The position numbers were made by a program, and so were the translations under genes. From positions 2,533,001-2,597,000 of the forward strand of contig NZ_CP073721.1 in assembly GCF_025264685.1 (NCBI RefSeq): a stretch of 64,000 nt of DNA, read 5' to 3'. The stretch is from Dactylosporangium roseum (GTDB taxonomy: Bacteria > Actinomycetota > Actinomycetes > Mycobacteriales > Micromonosporaceae). A model generated the notes under the pieces. The model did not search any database. It saw only the letters and a list, made by a program, of their open reading frames with translations, and was not told the origin of the DNA. Shown here one piece after another: positions 36,065 to 44,839 of the stretch; the stretch's first letter is position 1, and each line of letters opens with the position of its first letter.

Positions 36065-37458
36065 CGTGTGCCCTCCAGGTTTCGGTTCTGGGATACGAGG
36101 TGGGCGAGCACGACGTCGGCGGCGCGGTGACCGCTGCGGACAGCGCCCTCCATCGTGTCCGGCCATCCCGTGTCGGTCCACGCGCCGGCCAGGACGAGGC
36201 CGGGCAGGCGGGTCGCCGCGCCGGGACGCAGCGCGCGAGTGCCGGGAGCCTGCCGGAACGTGGCATGCGGTTCGCGGGTGACGAACGCTTCCAGCAGCCG
36301 CGCCGACCGCGCCGCGGGGAAGATCCCGGCGACGGCGGCGGCGTGGGTGGCGGCCAGCCGTCCGGCCGGAACCGTGATGGTGTCGTCCGCGGCGGAGATC
36401 GAGACCACCAGGTACTGCCCGTCGGACATCGACGCCGGCGTGCGGTCGAAGATCCACTGTACGGGGGACTCGACCGCCGCGGCGAACGGCAGGCGGGTGA
36501 CGGACGACTCGTACCGGAGATGGACGTTCACGATCGGGGCGCTGCCCAGCCGGTGCCAGTCGTCCCGGTCGCGGGACGCCGCGGCCGGCACCAGCCGCGC
36601 GGCGGCGGCGTGCGGAACGGCCAGGACGACCGCGTCGGCGACGAGCTCGTCCCGGACCGCGCGACCGCCGGCGCCGCCGGTCGCGACCCGGAACCCGGCG
36701 GTGTCCGGCTGGATCCGCTCCACCCTGCTCCCGGTCGCCACCCGCACGCCGAGCCGGGTCAGCAGCCGGTGTGCGGGACGGCCGTGCAGGCTGGACAGCG
36801 GTACGAGCGGACGCCCGATGTCGCCGGCGTCGGCCCGCTCCAGCAGCCCGGTCCGGAACACCCGCGCGGCAAGGGCCAGCGACGCGTGCTCCGCTGGCGT
36901 GTTGAGCGCGGCGACCGTGATCAGGTCCCACAGCCGGCGCACCGCCCGGGATCCCTGGCCGTGGTCCTGGAGCCAGCCGCCGAAGCTGCGCCGGTCGCTG
37001 CCCGGGTCGTCCGGATCCACGGCGCGCAACGCGTTGACCGCGCCGATCGCGCGTATCCGCTCCCGGGCATTGAGCAGAGAGTACCTGGCCAAGGCCGGGA
37101 GCAGGTGGGCCGGGGCAGGCAGGCCAGGCGTGCGGGCCAGCACGTTCGGCGACCGCCCGGGCGTCAGGACCGGGACGGAGAACCGTGGCTGTAGCTGGGT
37201 CATGCCGGTGCTGCCGAGCCGGTCGAGGAGGGCCCGGTACCGCTCGTAGCAGCGCAGGAACACGTGCTGCCCGGTGTCCACGACGAGACTGCCGTGGTCG
37301 AACGAGTACGTCGCCCCGCCGAGTTCGCTGCGTCGCTCGAGCAGCGTCACCCGGATTCCGGCATCGGCGAGGCGGACGGCGGCGGTGATGCCCGCGAGCC
37401 CACCGCCGACGACACACACGTCGTGGCCGGCGTTCGCCGCCGGTGGACTCGGCGTCAC
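36061..37458 (-). CDS. hpnE: Hydroxysqualene dehydroxylase HpnE
   Basis: 465 residues. Amine-oxidase-type FAD protein: VCVVGGGLAGITAAVRLADAG at the N-terminus, ERRSELGGATYSF next, and the C-terminal FAD motif LVLAGAWTDTGWPDTMEGAV. HpnE reduces hydroxysqualene to squalene. GTG 37458 overlaps the hpnD stop (GTGA). Confidence 0.93.
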   Translation of the reverse strand: MTPSPPAANAGHDVCVVGGGLAGITAAVRLADAGIRVTLLERRSELGGATYSFDHGSLVVDTGQHVFLRCYERYRALLDRLGSTGMTQLQPRFSVPVLTPGRSPNVLARTPGLPAPAHLLPALARYSLLNARERIRAIGAVNALRAVDPDDPGSDRRSFGGWLQDHGQGSRAVRRLWDLITVAALNTPAEHASLALAARVFRTGLLERADAGDIGRPLVPLSSLHGRPAHRLLTRLGVRVATGSRVERIQPDTAGFRVATGGAGGRAVRDELVADAVVLAVPHAAAARLVPAAASRDRDDWHRLGSAPIVNVHLRYESSVTRLPFAAAVESPVQWIFDRTPASMSDGQYLVVSISAADDTITVPAGRLAATHAAAVAGIFPAARSARLLEAFVTREPHATFRQAPGTRALRPGAATRLPGLVLAGAWTDTGWPDTMEGAVRSGHRAADVVLAHLVSQNRNLEGTR

Positions 37459-38324
37459 GCCGTCCGCCTGACGAGTGCGCGGGCGGCGACCATGGCCTTC
37501 GCCCGGGGTGGCAGGGAGAGCCGCGTCCGCGTGACGGCCATCGGATCGTTCACGATGCGGGCCAGCAGCCGGTGGTAGATGCCGGCCATGGCGGCGGTGC
37601 AGGCGGCACTGCGCGCGTCCAGCATCGGCAGGAGTTGCAGGCCGGTCTCGTACCACCGCTCGGCACGCTCGGCCTCGAAGCGCACGAGGGCGATGAAGTG
37701 GCCGGGCGGGTCGGCGAAGCCGTCGCCGTCGAGCTCCAGGTTGCAGCCGAATCGGTCCAGGTCGTCCTTGGGCAGGTACACCCGGCCGTTGTGGCGATCC
37801 TCCCGCAGGTCGCGCAGGATGTTGGTGAGCTGCAGCGCGACGCCCAGCGCGTCGGCCAGCTCGGCGGCTCGTCCCGGTGTGCCGACGTCGAACACGCCCA
37901 GCGACAGGCGCCCGATGGAGCCGGCAACACAGCGGCAGTACCACAGGAGGTCGTCGATCGTGGCGTAGGTGGTGCCGCGGACGTCGGCGGCGCAGCCGTC
38001 GATCAGCTCGTCGAAGGCCTCCAACGGGATGGGCAGCCGCTGCGCGGCGTCGTGCAAGGCCAGCAGTACCGCGTCGTCCGTGGCCGAGTCCGGCAGGCGG
38101 CGCAGCGACTCGCGGACCCGGTCGAGCCGGGCCAGCTTCTCGTCCGACGGCAGGTCACCGTCGCCGATGTCGTCGATACGGCGGGCGGTGGCGTACACCG
38201 CGGACAGCGCGCGCCGCTTGTGTTCGGGCAGCAGGCGGATGCCGTAGGAGAAGTTGCGTGCCTCCCGCCGGGTGATCTCCTCACACCGCCGGTACGCCTC
38301 GTCGACGGTGGTGGCCGCGCTCAC
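37455..38324 (-). CDS. hpnD: Presqualene diphosphate synthase HpnD
   Basis: 289 residues. Squalene/phytoene synthase fold with both aspartate motifs: ARRIDDIGD and LRDLREDRHNGRVYLP. HpnD joins two FPP molecules to presqualene diphosphate. GTG 38324 overlaps the hpnC stop (GTGA). Confidence 0.92.
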   Translation of the reverse strand: MSAATTVDEAYRRCEEITRREARNFSYGIRLLPEHKRRALSAVYATARRIDDIGDGDLPSDEKLARLDRVRESLRRLPDSATDDAVLLALHDAAQRLPIPLEAFDELIDGCAADVRGTTYATIDDLLWYCRCVAGSIGRLSLGVFDVGTPGRAAELADALGVALQLTNILRDLREDRHNGRVYLPKDDLDRFGCNLELDGDGFADPPGHFIALVRFEAERAERWYETGLQLLPMLDARSAACTAAMAGIYHRLLARIVNDPMAVTRTRLSLPPRAKAMVAARALVRRTA

Positions 38325-39199
38325 CCCATGCTCCTGACCATCACGCCCAGCCAGGACGTCGCGATGTCGCGCCTGCGGGGCCGGGGCGCTCCGGGCAGAG
38401 GGTCGTATCCGCTGCGTTCCAGCGCCCTCAGCGTCGCGTACCCACCGGCGAGGTACCCGCCGACAGCGACCCGGGCCCAGCCGCGCAGTGCCGTGAGCAG
38501 CGGTGCGCCGGCGTCCAGCCAGGACTTCGCGCGTCCGGCCTCGAAGCGGACGACCGCACGCAGCGTGCTGCTCGCCGTGGCCGCGGCCAGGTCGGTGTCG
38601 CGCACACCGAACCGGTCGAGGTCCGCCTCGGGCAGGTAGACCCGGCCGCGCCTGCGGTCCTCGGCGACGTCCTGGAGATGCTCGATGACCTGCAGCGCGG
38701 TGCAGATGCGGTTCGACAGCGCGACCCGGGCCGGGCCGGCCTGACCGAACACGTGCAGGACGAGTTCGCCGACGGGGTCGGCCGACAGCGAGCAGTACCG
38801 GACGAGTTCCTCGACGGTGGGGTAGCGGGTGACGATCTGATCGACGCGGTTCGCCTCGATCAGGCGCAGCAGCGGCCCGGCGGGAAGCCGGCACGCCACC
38901 ACCGTGGGGGCCAGGGCGCACAGCACCGGATGCTGAATCCGCTGTCCGCCGTACAGCCGACGGACCTCCGCCGCGAACGCGTCGAGCGTCGCTGTGCGGT
39001 CGGCCGCGGTCACTCCCGCGCCCGGTTCGTCACCCAGGTCGTCGACGAACCGGGCGTAGTGGTACAGCGCATACAGGTGCCGGCGGGTGGTTTTGGGCAG
39101 GATACGAAGTGCCACCGGGAAGTTCTCGGCACCGGCACGCGCTTCCAGCGGTACGCGTCCACCGGACAGTGCCGTCGACTCCGTCGTCACGTTGCTCAT
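38321..39199 (-). CDS. hpnC: Hydroxysqualene synthase HpnC
   Basis: 292 residues. Squalene/phytoene synthase fold: ALYHYARFVDDLGDEP as the first acidic motif, EHLQDVAEDRRRGRVYLPE as the second, and AGAENFPVALRILP at the N-terminus, which is typical of HpnC. HpnC converts presqualene diphosphate to hydroxysqualene. It is the first gene of the seven-gene hopanoid operon, in which every junction overlaps. ATG 39199 is taken, as upstream in-frame codons do not look coding. A SigB-like promoter lies 75 nt upstream. Confidence 0.92.
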   Translation of the reverse strand: MSNVTTESTALSGGRVPLEARAGAENFPVALRILPKTTRRHLYALYHYARFVDDLGDEPGAGVTAADRTATLDAFAAEVRRLYGGQRIQHPVLCALAPTVVACRLPAGPLLRLIEANRVDQIVTRYPTVEELVRYCSLSADPVGELVLHVFGQAGPARVALSNRICTALQVIEHLQDVAEDRRRGRVYLPEADLDRFGVRDTDLAAATASSTLRAVVRFEAGRAKSWLDAGAPLLTALRGWARVAVGGYLAGGYATLRALERSGYDPLPGAPRPRRRDIATSWLGVMVRSMG

Positions 39200-39272
39200 G
39201 TCAGGAGTCAGCTCCGGTGCCGGAGGTGGCTTGTGACGCTGCGAAGAGGTCGATGCCGCGCATTGCGGCGCG

Positions 39273-39297
39273 CTACCCGCAATCCCGCGCTCGTAAC
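39273..39297 (-). promoter_or_regulatory. SigB/SigF-like promoter of the hopanoid operon
   Basis: On the minus strand GTTA (39297-39294), N15, GGGTAG (39278-39273), about 75 nt before hpnC. Confidence 0.7.
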
Positions 39298-39353
39298 CGG
39301 CCACCACACCTCGTCGGTGCCCGGGCGGCGTCCGCTCGGCACGGCACCGGCCG

Positions 39354-40070
39354 TTACGGAATGTGGTTGCTCATTCGGGCGAATCGAAGCCCTTGCCGCT
39401 CGCACTCACCGGCGACCGCCGTCAGCGCGCCGAGGGCCGACCGCCAGGCGCCGGGAGCCGCTGCGCAGTCGCTGTCGTGCAGCAGCAGGGTGGCGCCGCC
39501 ACGGATGCCTCCGGACCGCAGGTGGGAAAGCACCGTGTCGGGAGTGGCGTCGGCCTCCCAGTCGCGGCCCCAGGCGCTCCAGAGCACCGGACGCAGGCCG
39601 AGCCGGGCGGCCGCGAGCAGGCTCCCCGCGGAGAGGACGCCGTACGGCGGGCGGAACCAGAGGGGCGGGACCCCACAGGTGTCGAGGATCAGGTCGGCCG
39701 TCCGTGCGACCTCGTCGTAGACGCGGCTCGGCGTCATCCGGAGGTGATCGCGGTGTGTCCAGCCGTGCACGCCGATCTCATGCCCGTCCTCCCGGATTCG
39801 GCGCAGCAGGCCGGGTGCCTTCGCCGCCATGTCACCGAGCACGAAGAAGGTCGCGGGAATGCGCAGCCGCGCCAGCGTTCTCAGGAAGGCCGGCGTGGAC
39901 CTGGGATCCGGGCCGTCGTCGAGGGTGAGCGCGACGGTACCCGGGCGGCCGACGCCGCTGAGTGCCCGCAGGGGCCGGCGAACCGTTGGCAGCGCCGTCA
40001 CCGAGGGGCCGGCGTGCAGCGCCACGAGGGCGGCGGCGGCCATGCCCGTCGCCAGGAGCCGTTTGCTCAT
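39354..40070 (-). CDS. Secreted polysaccharide deacetylase (NodB domain)
   Basis: 238 residues with a signal peptide. NodB motifs: TLDDGPDP (D51-D52), HGWTHRDH (metal ligands H102 and H106), RPPYG (R140) and LLLHDSD near the C-terminus. It should remove acetyl groups from a cell-wall polysaccharide or peptidoglycan sugar. It lies upstream of the hopanoid operon on the same strand, 155 nt away, with its own SigB-like promoter. Confidence 0.9.
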   Translation of the reverse strand: MSKRLLATGMAAAALVALHAGPSVTALPTVRRPLRALSGVGRPGTVALTLDDGPDPRSTPAFLRTLARLRIPATFFVLGDMAAKAPGLLRRIREDGHEIGVHGWTHRDHLRMTPSRVYDEVARTADLILDTCGVPPLWFRPPYGVLSAGSLLAAARLGLRPVLWSAWGRDWEADATPDTVLSHLRSGGIRGGATLLLHDSDCAAAPGAWRSALGALTAVAGECERQGLRFARMSNHIP

Positions 40071-40439
40071 TGGCGCACCCTTGTTTCACTCGAGCTGATG
40101 TTGGTTCGAGTGCACCGGTGACCGTCGGGCCATCGCCCCGCTCACCGTGGCCGGGGTGGCTACCCGGTGGAGGGGCGTCGAAACGGCGGATCGCACCGGG
40201 CGAGGTGCCGCACGCACCGTCACCTTGACCGGCGCTGTTTGTGGCGCAGGGTGTGGAGGGGGTGGTAGGGCACCGCCGTCACCGGCGTGCCTGCCACCCG
40301 GGCGGGAGGGTGGTCAGCGCGCCGGTGCCGGCCGGCGGCGGTAGCATGTACGTGCGCCAATACGCGAACGGCGACATCGCAGTGCGGGACGCCTGCCGCC
40401 CGTGCGTGGACGTGCTGCGGGGCGGGCATCGGGAGAGTC
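40071..40439. other. Divergent intergenic region
   Basis: Contains the SigB-like promoter for the deacetylase (40160-40184, minus strand). I find no equally good promoter for the plus-strand DUF1622 gene. Confidence 0.55.
40160..40184 (-). promoter_or_regulatory. SigB/SigF-like promoter of the deacetylase gene
   Basis: On the minus strand GTTT (40184-40181), N15, GGGTAG (40165-40160), about 90 nt upstream of the ATG. Confidence 0.72.
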
Positions 40440-40868
40440 ATGGACAAGGTGCTCGGTGAGGCGTGGTTGGCCTCGGCGGTCGATCTGCTCGTCCGGGTGG
40501 TGGAGGTCGCCGGTGCGATCATCATCTTCACCGGTGCACTGGTCGCATTCGTCAAGTTCGTGGTCGCTGCGGTCCGCACGCGCCGCACCGAGAGCTTCGT
40601 GCCGGTCCGGCTGGGGCTCGGCCGGTTCCTCGCGCTCGGATTGGAGTTCCAGCTCGCCTCGGACATTCTGCGCACCGCGATCGCTCCCACGCTGAGGGAG
40701 ATCGGCGAGCTCGCCGCGATCGCCGCCATCCGTACCGCGCTGAACTACTTCCTCAGCCGCGAGATCAAAGAGGAGCGCGCCGAACTGGCCAGCCGCGACA
40801 ACACCGCGCCGCCGGAGGAACCCGGGGCTCCCTCGGACACGGTCGCGCCGGGCGGTCCGCTGCGATGA
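40440..40868 (+). CDS. DUF1622-like membrane protein
   Basis: 142 residues. Two to three hydrophobic segments (AGAIIIFTGALVAFVKFVVAA; LALGLEFQLASDILRTAI; IAAIRTALNYFL), matching the small DUF1622 family. Its function is unknown. The tail is acidic and proline-rich. The next gene starts inside its stop (ATGA), so the two are coupled. Confidence 0.78.
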   Translation: MDKVLGEAWLASAVDLLVRVVEVAGAIIIFTGALVAFVKFVVAAVRTRRTESFVPVRLGLGRFLALGLEFQLASDILRTAIAPTLREIGELAAIAAIRTALNYFLSREIKEERAELASRDNTAPPEEPGAPSDTVAPGGPLR

Positions 40869-41146
40869 ACGTCCTGCTCGGATACGCCGCGCTCGGCTGT
40901 ATCGCCGCCGGGTTGTTCACTGGTGGCGTCACCTTGGCCATCGGCCGGGACCTGCGCGCGGCGCTGTGCATGGCGCTCGACTTCTGGCTCGCCGCGGGTC
41001 TGCTGCGCCTGGGCGGCACGCCCGGCTGGCAGCCGCTCATGGTCGCCGCGACGATTGTGGCGGTACGGCAGCTCGTCGGCCGGTCACTGCGTCGACCCCC
41101 GGTCCGGCTGACCGACGTGCTGCCACACCGCAGTGACCGCACCTAG
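40865..41146 (+). CDS. Small membrane protein paired with the DUF1622 gene
   Basis: 93 residues with two to three hydrophobic segments and a basic C-terminus. DUF1622 genes are often followed by such a partner. Coupled to it by an ATGA overlap. No further function can be assigned. Confidence 0.7.
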   Translation: MNVLLGYAALGCIAAGLFTGGVTLAIGRDLRAALCMALDFWLAAGLLRLGGTPGWQPLMVAATIVAVRQLVGRSLRRPPVRLTDVLPHRSDRT

Positions 41147-41244
41147 CACACCGGCCTCGGTGGCGCCCTCGAACACGTGCCCGAACACCGGACCCACCCA
41201 GTGCCACGACTGGGCGGCGAGCACCGCGCGGCCGGCCCGGCGCG

Positions 41245-42525
41245 CTATCCGTGTGCCGGTCGCGGAACCTGTTCGCGGGTCTCCGCCTCGGCCGCCGGGG
41301 CGACGGCGTCGAGGTCGACCAGCAGGTGGCGGGGGCCGCGCAGGGTCGGATTGGGCCGGTACGGCGGCGGGTCGGCCACCAGCCGGGGGTTCACCAGCCG
41401 GCGGGCCAGCGCGGGCAGGGCGACCTGCGTCTCGACCCGGGCGAGCGGGGCACCGAAGCAGTAGTGGATGCCACTGCCGTAGCCGAGGTGGACGTTGTCG
41501 ATGCGATCGGGGTCGAAGCGGTCAGGGTCGGGGAAGCGGTCGGGGTCGCGGTTGCCGGCGGCGAGCATCAGGGTCAGGGGTGAGCCTTCGGGAATGCTGG
41601 TGCCGGCGATGTCGATGTCGGCGAGGGTGCTGCGGCCGGTCATCATCTGCACCGGCGGTTCGTAGCGCAGCAGCTCCTCGACCAGAGGGATGACCAGGTC
41701 GGGTTCGTGGCGCAGCCGGTCGAGCACGCCGGGGTGGCGCAGCAGGGTGAGCATGCCGTTGGCGATGAGGTTGACGGTGGTTTCGTGACCGGCGACCAGC
41801 AGCATGGCGCAGGTGCTGAGCAGGTCGGCTCGGGACATCGGCGCGTGTGGGCCGGCGTCGGTGAGCATTCCGGAGATCAGGTCGTCGCCGGGCCGGCGGG
41901 CGTGGGCCTCGGCCAGCTCGTCGAGGTACGCGCCGAGTTCGACGCTGATCCGATTTCGCCTGCGCTGGCGTTCGGCGAACGTGCCGATGGTCGGGTCGGC
42001 GGTCTCGACCAGCGCGTCGGCCCAGTGGTGGAAGCGCGGCTGGTCCTCGCGGGGGACGCCGAGCAGCCAGCAGATCGCGGTCACCGGCAGCGGATAGGCG
42101 AAGTCGTCGACGAGGTCTACCCGGTGCCTTCCGGCGAGGTCGTCGATCAGGCCGTCGGTGACCTCGGTCAGCCACGGGCGCATGCTCTCGATCCGGTCCG
42201 GGGCGCAGGGCGGCCCGAACGGCCGGGTGGCCAGGTCCCGCAGCCGGTCGTGCTCGGGCGGGTCGCGGAAGACGAAGGCGTGCGGCAGTCCGGGCACGCC
42301 TTCGTCCGGCGTGGGCGGGGCGCCGGCCAGTTCGGGATGGCTGTGGGGATCGGAGCTGACCCTGGGGTCGTGCAGCAGCGCGACGATCTCGTCGTAGGTG
42401 CTGACCACGTAGGTGCCGTCGGGCTGGCGCGCCACCGGGGTCCTGCGCAGCTCGGCGTACAGCGGATACGGGTCGTTCCGGCTGGCGGGATCGAGGACCT
42501 GCTCGTAGATGCTGGCCTGTGCCAT
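41245..42525 (-). CDS. Cytochrome P450
   Basis: 426 residues, CYP105/107-like actinobacterial class. I-helix AGHETT (about 245-250), K-helix ExxR (EELLR, E284-R287) and heme ligand Cys356 in GYGSGIHYCFGAP. Soluble. It lies 50 nt after the ferredoxin-reductase fusion, its probable redox partner. No biosynthetic cluster surrounds it, so the substrate (lipid, hopanoid, xenobiotic) is open. Confidence 0.93.
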   Translation of the reverse strand: MAQASIYEQVLDPASRNDPYPLYAELRRTPVARQPDGTYVVSTYDEIVALLHDPRVSSDPHSHPELAGAPPTPDEGVPGLPHAFVFRDPPEHDRLRDLATRPFGPPCAPDRIESMRPWLTEVTDGLIDDLAGRHRVDLVDDFAYPLPVTAICWLLGVPREDQPRFHHWADALVETADPTIGTFAERQRRRNRISVELGAYLDELAEAHARRPGDDLISGMLTDAGPHAPMSRADLLSTCAMLLVAGHETTVNLIANGMLTLLRHPGVLDRLRHEPDLVIPLVEELLRYEPPVQMMTGRSTLADIDIAGTSIPEGSPLTLMLAAGNRDPDRFPDPDRFDPDRIDNVHLGYGSGIHYCFGAPLARVETQVALPALARRLVNPRLVADPPPYRPNPTLRGPRHLLVDLDAVAPAAEAETREQVPRPAHG

Positions 42526-42575
42526 GACGGTGCCTTTCAGGTGTTGCGGCGCCGGCAGTACGGCCGGCCGGCACG

Positions 42576-44267
42576 TCAGCGGTGGTGGAGCAGCTCGGCG
42601 CGGCGCTCGCTGGGGTCGTGGCCGGTCACCGAGACGGTGGCGTGGCGGTTGCGGATGCGGTGGTCGGGCAGCCGCGCCGCGACCGGCGTCTCGTCGGCCG
42701 GCTCGTCGACCCCGCGAAGATCAGGTGGGAACGGCGCACCCGCCTCGATCAGGCTCTCGTACGACTCCAGCCACTTGGCCTGGTCGAACCCGACCGCGGC
42801 GGTGAGGCGGCCCTGGTAGCCGTAGGCGGCCACGAACCGGCGCTGCGCGACCGAGCCCTGGGCGATGACGACCTGGTCGGCGAGGGTCGGCACGCCGACC
42901 GACTTGATGTTGGTGCCGAACTGCGCCGACCAGAACACCGGGACGGCCAGGTGCGGCCACCGCTCGGCCGGGACACTGATCATGTTGTGCGCGGCGATCT
43001 GGGCCTGGCTGACGGCGTTGCCCCAGTGTTCGAGGGCCAGGAACTGGTAGTCGTACAGCGGGTGCGGAAACCGCGCCACGTCGCCGGCGACGAAGACGTC
43101 GTCGGTGACCACGCCGTTGACGTCGAACGCCCGGCAGCCGGCGTCGCAGCCGACACCCCAGTCGCCGACGGCCAGGCCACTGCCGTGCAGCCATTCGGTG
43201 TTGCGGATCGCGCCCAGCGCCACCACGGCCACCCCGATATCGACGGTGCTGCCGTCGGACAGGTGCGCGCGGCGGAGCCGCCCGGCGGTGTCGCCCTCCA
43301 GACGCGTGACGGTGACCCCGCAGCGCAGGTCGACGTCGTGCGCACGCTGCAGGTCGGCGGCTACCGCGCCGATCACCCCGCCCAGCGCGCCGACCAGGGG
43401 CGCGGGTCCGCGCTCGACGAGCGTGACCGGCAGGTCCTGGTCCCGGCAGGCCGAGGCGACCTCGGAGCCGGTGAACCCGCCGCCGATGACCAGCACCCGG
43501 CGGGGCCGTTCGGCCAGCCGGTGTCGCAGGGCGGCGGCGTCGTCCCGGGTCCGCAGCACGAGCACGCCGTCGAGAGCCGCCTCGTCCGCGTCGAACCAGG
43601 GCCGGGCCCGGGCGCCGGTGGCGATCAGCAGCCGGTCGTATTCGACGACGCCCCCGTCACCGAGGTGTACCCGCTTGCCGGCCGGGTCCAGCCCGGTGGC
43701 GGGCACGCCCAGCAGCCACCGGGCGTCGAGTCCGTCGGAAAGGGGGAGCGTGGTGTGGTCCGGGGGCACCCATCCGTCGAGGACCTGCTTGGACAGCGGC
43801 GGCCGGTCGTACGGCCGGTGCGGCTCGTCCCCGATCATCGTCAGGGATCCCGCGAATCCTTCCCGGCGCAGGGTCGCCGCGGCGGCCAGGCCGGCCAGCG
43901 ACGCGCCCACGACCACGATACGGCCGGCGCGCCGCATCGCCTCCATCGCCGTGTCGTGCCCGTCCGGCGAGGGTTGCCAGCCCGTCCGCGGCGACCCGGC
44001 CGTCTGCGACGGTGCGGCCGCCCGCACAGCCACCGCCGGCCCGGTCGTCGCGGACTCCACGGCGGCCTCCCTGTCGTCGACGTGGTCGACCAGGATGGCC
44101 TGCACCGGGCAGGCCGCCGCCGCCCGCAGCACCCGCTCCCGCTGCCCGTCGTCGGGCTCCGGGTCGTACATCAACGCCTCGGCGCCGCGCATCCGAAACA
44201 CCTCGGGAGCGAGAAAGGCGCACTGCGCGTAGGCCTGGCAGCGCGTGAGGTTCACCACGACCCGCAT
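42576..44267 (-). CDS. Ferredoxin-FAD reductase fusion protein
   Basis: 563 residues. Residues 1-65 are a [3Fe-4S]-type ferredoxin with C10, C16 and C53; Tyr13 takes the place of the fourth Cys, as in P450 ferredoxins. A linker of about 50 residues follows, then a complete ferredoxin reductase of the BphA4/PdR type: FAD motif VVVGASLAGLAAAATLR, NAD motif VLVIGGGFTGSEVASA, and VTDDVFVAGDVARFPHP. It can pass electrons from NAD(P)H to the adjacent P450 as one polypeptide. GGGAGG precedes ATG 44267, and a SigB-like promoter lies 36 nt upstream. Confidence 0.92.
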   Translation of the reverse strand: MRVVVNLTRCQAYAQCAFLAPEVFRMRGAEALMYDPEPDDGQRERVLRAAAACPVQAILVDHVDDREAAVESATTGPAVAVRAAAPSQTAGSPRTGWQPSPDGHDTAMEAMRRAGRIVVVGASLAGLAAAATLRREGFAGSLTMIGDEPHRPYDRPPLSKQVLDGWVPPDHTTLPLSDGLDARWLLGVPATGLDPAGKRVHLGDGGVVEYDRLLIATGARARPWFDADEAALDGVLVLRTRDDAAALRHRLAERPRRVLVIGGGFTGSEVASACRDQDLPVTLVERGPAPLVGALGGVIGAVAADLQRAHDVDLRCGVTVTRLEGDTAGRLRRAHLSDGSTVDIGVAVVALGAIRNTEWLHGSGLAVGDWGVGCDAGCRAFDVNGVVTDDVFVAGDVARFPHPLYDYQFLALEHWGNAVSQAQIAAHNMISVPAERWPHLAVPVFWSAQFGTNIKSVGVPTLADQVVIAQGSVAQRRFVAAYGYQGRLTAAVGFDQAKWLESYESLIEAGAPFPPDLRGVDEPADETPVAARLPDHRIRNRHATVSVTGHDPSERRAELLHHR

Positions 44268-44302
44268 CGCCGCACCTCCCGGCAAGAGACAGTTCCGATG
44301 TC

Positions 44303-44327
44303 CTTCCCGGCGGTCCCACCGGCAAAC
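44303..44327 (-). promoter_or_regulatory. SigB/SigF-like promoter of the reductase-P450 operon
   Basis: On the minus strand GTTT (44327-44324), N15, GGGAAG (44308-44303). One mismatch in the -10 core. Confidence 0.5.
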
Positions 44328-44468
44328 CCGGCAAGGCGCCGAAGCCGTACGCGGCAGGCGAATGCGAGCTATCAGGGCGTCGGCCGGCCGCCGGTCGAGG
44401 CCGGCCGAGATCTCCGGCGACCGCACCCGGATCGCCTTCCTCCCTTCTGCCGCGGCGTCGATCGCCCG

Positions 44469-44696
44469 TCAACCGATCCCGGCGCGCTGGGCGGTGAGCC
44501 TGCCGAGCAGTTCGTGGGCGCGCACGGCGCGGTTGGCGTCCTCCTGGCGGACCTGTTCGATGAACGCGCGGACGTCGTCGTGGCCCTCGGCGTCGGCGGC
44601 GTACTTCGCGCACACCTGGCCGCCCTTGAGAGCGTGGTACTGAATGCTGACGAGGTCGTAGACGATGTCGTCCGCAGGGGTGTGGGACTCGGCCAT
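44469..44696 (-). CDS. Small hypothetical protein
   Basis: 75 residues, acidic and all-helical in appearance (DIVYDLVSIQYHALKGGQVC, then DDVRAFIEQVRQEDANRAVR). AAGGAGG precedes ATG 44696. It has the best SigB-type promoter of the window upstream, so it is probably a general-stress protein. The family is not identified. Confidence 0.75.
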   Translation of the reverse strand: MAESHTPADDIVYDLVSIQYHALKGGQVCAKYAADAEGHDDVRAFIEQVRQEDANRAVRAHELLGRLTAQRAGIG

Positions 44697-44743
44697 CACA
44701 CAGCCTCCTTGTCGCGCTTGTCGTCGAGGGCTGTCGTGGCCGC

Positions 44744-44768
44744 ATACCCGCGGCCGGCGCCCGGAAAC
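44744..44768 (-). promoter_or_regulatory. SigB/SigF-like promoter of the 75-residue protein gene
   Basis: On the minus strand GTTT (44768-44765), N15, GGGTAT (44749-44744). An exact match to the SigF/SigB consensus, 48 nt upstream of the ATG. Confidence 0.8.
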
Positions 44769-44839
44769 GGATCGGCGCACCGCCCTCAGGGGAGCCGGAG
44801 CGTCCGGAGGCCGGCCCGGTATGGACGACTGAGCGACGC

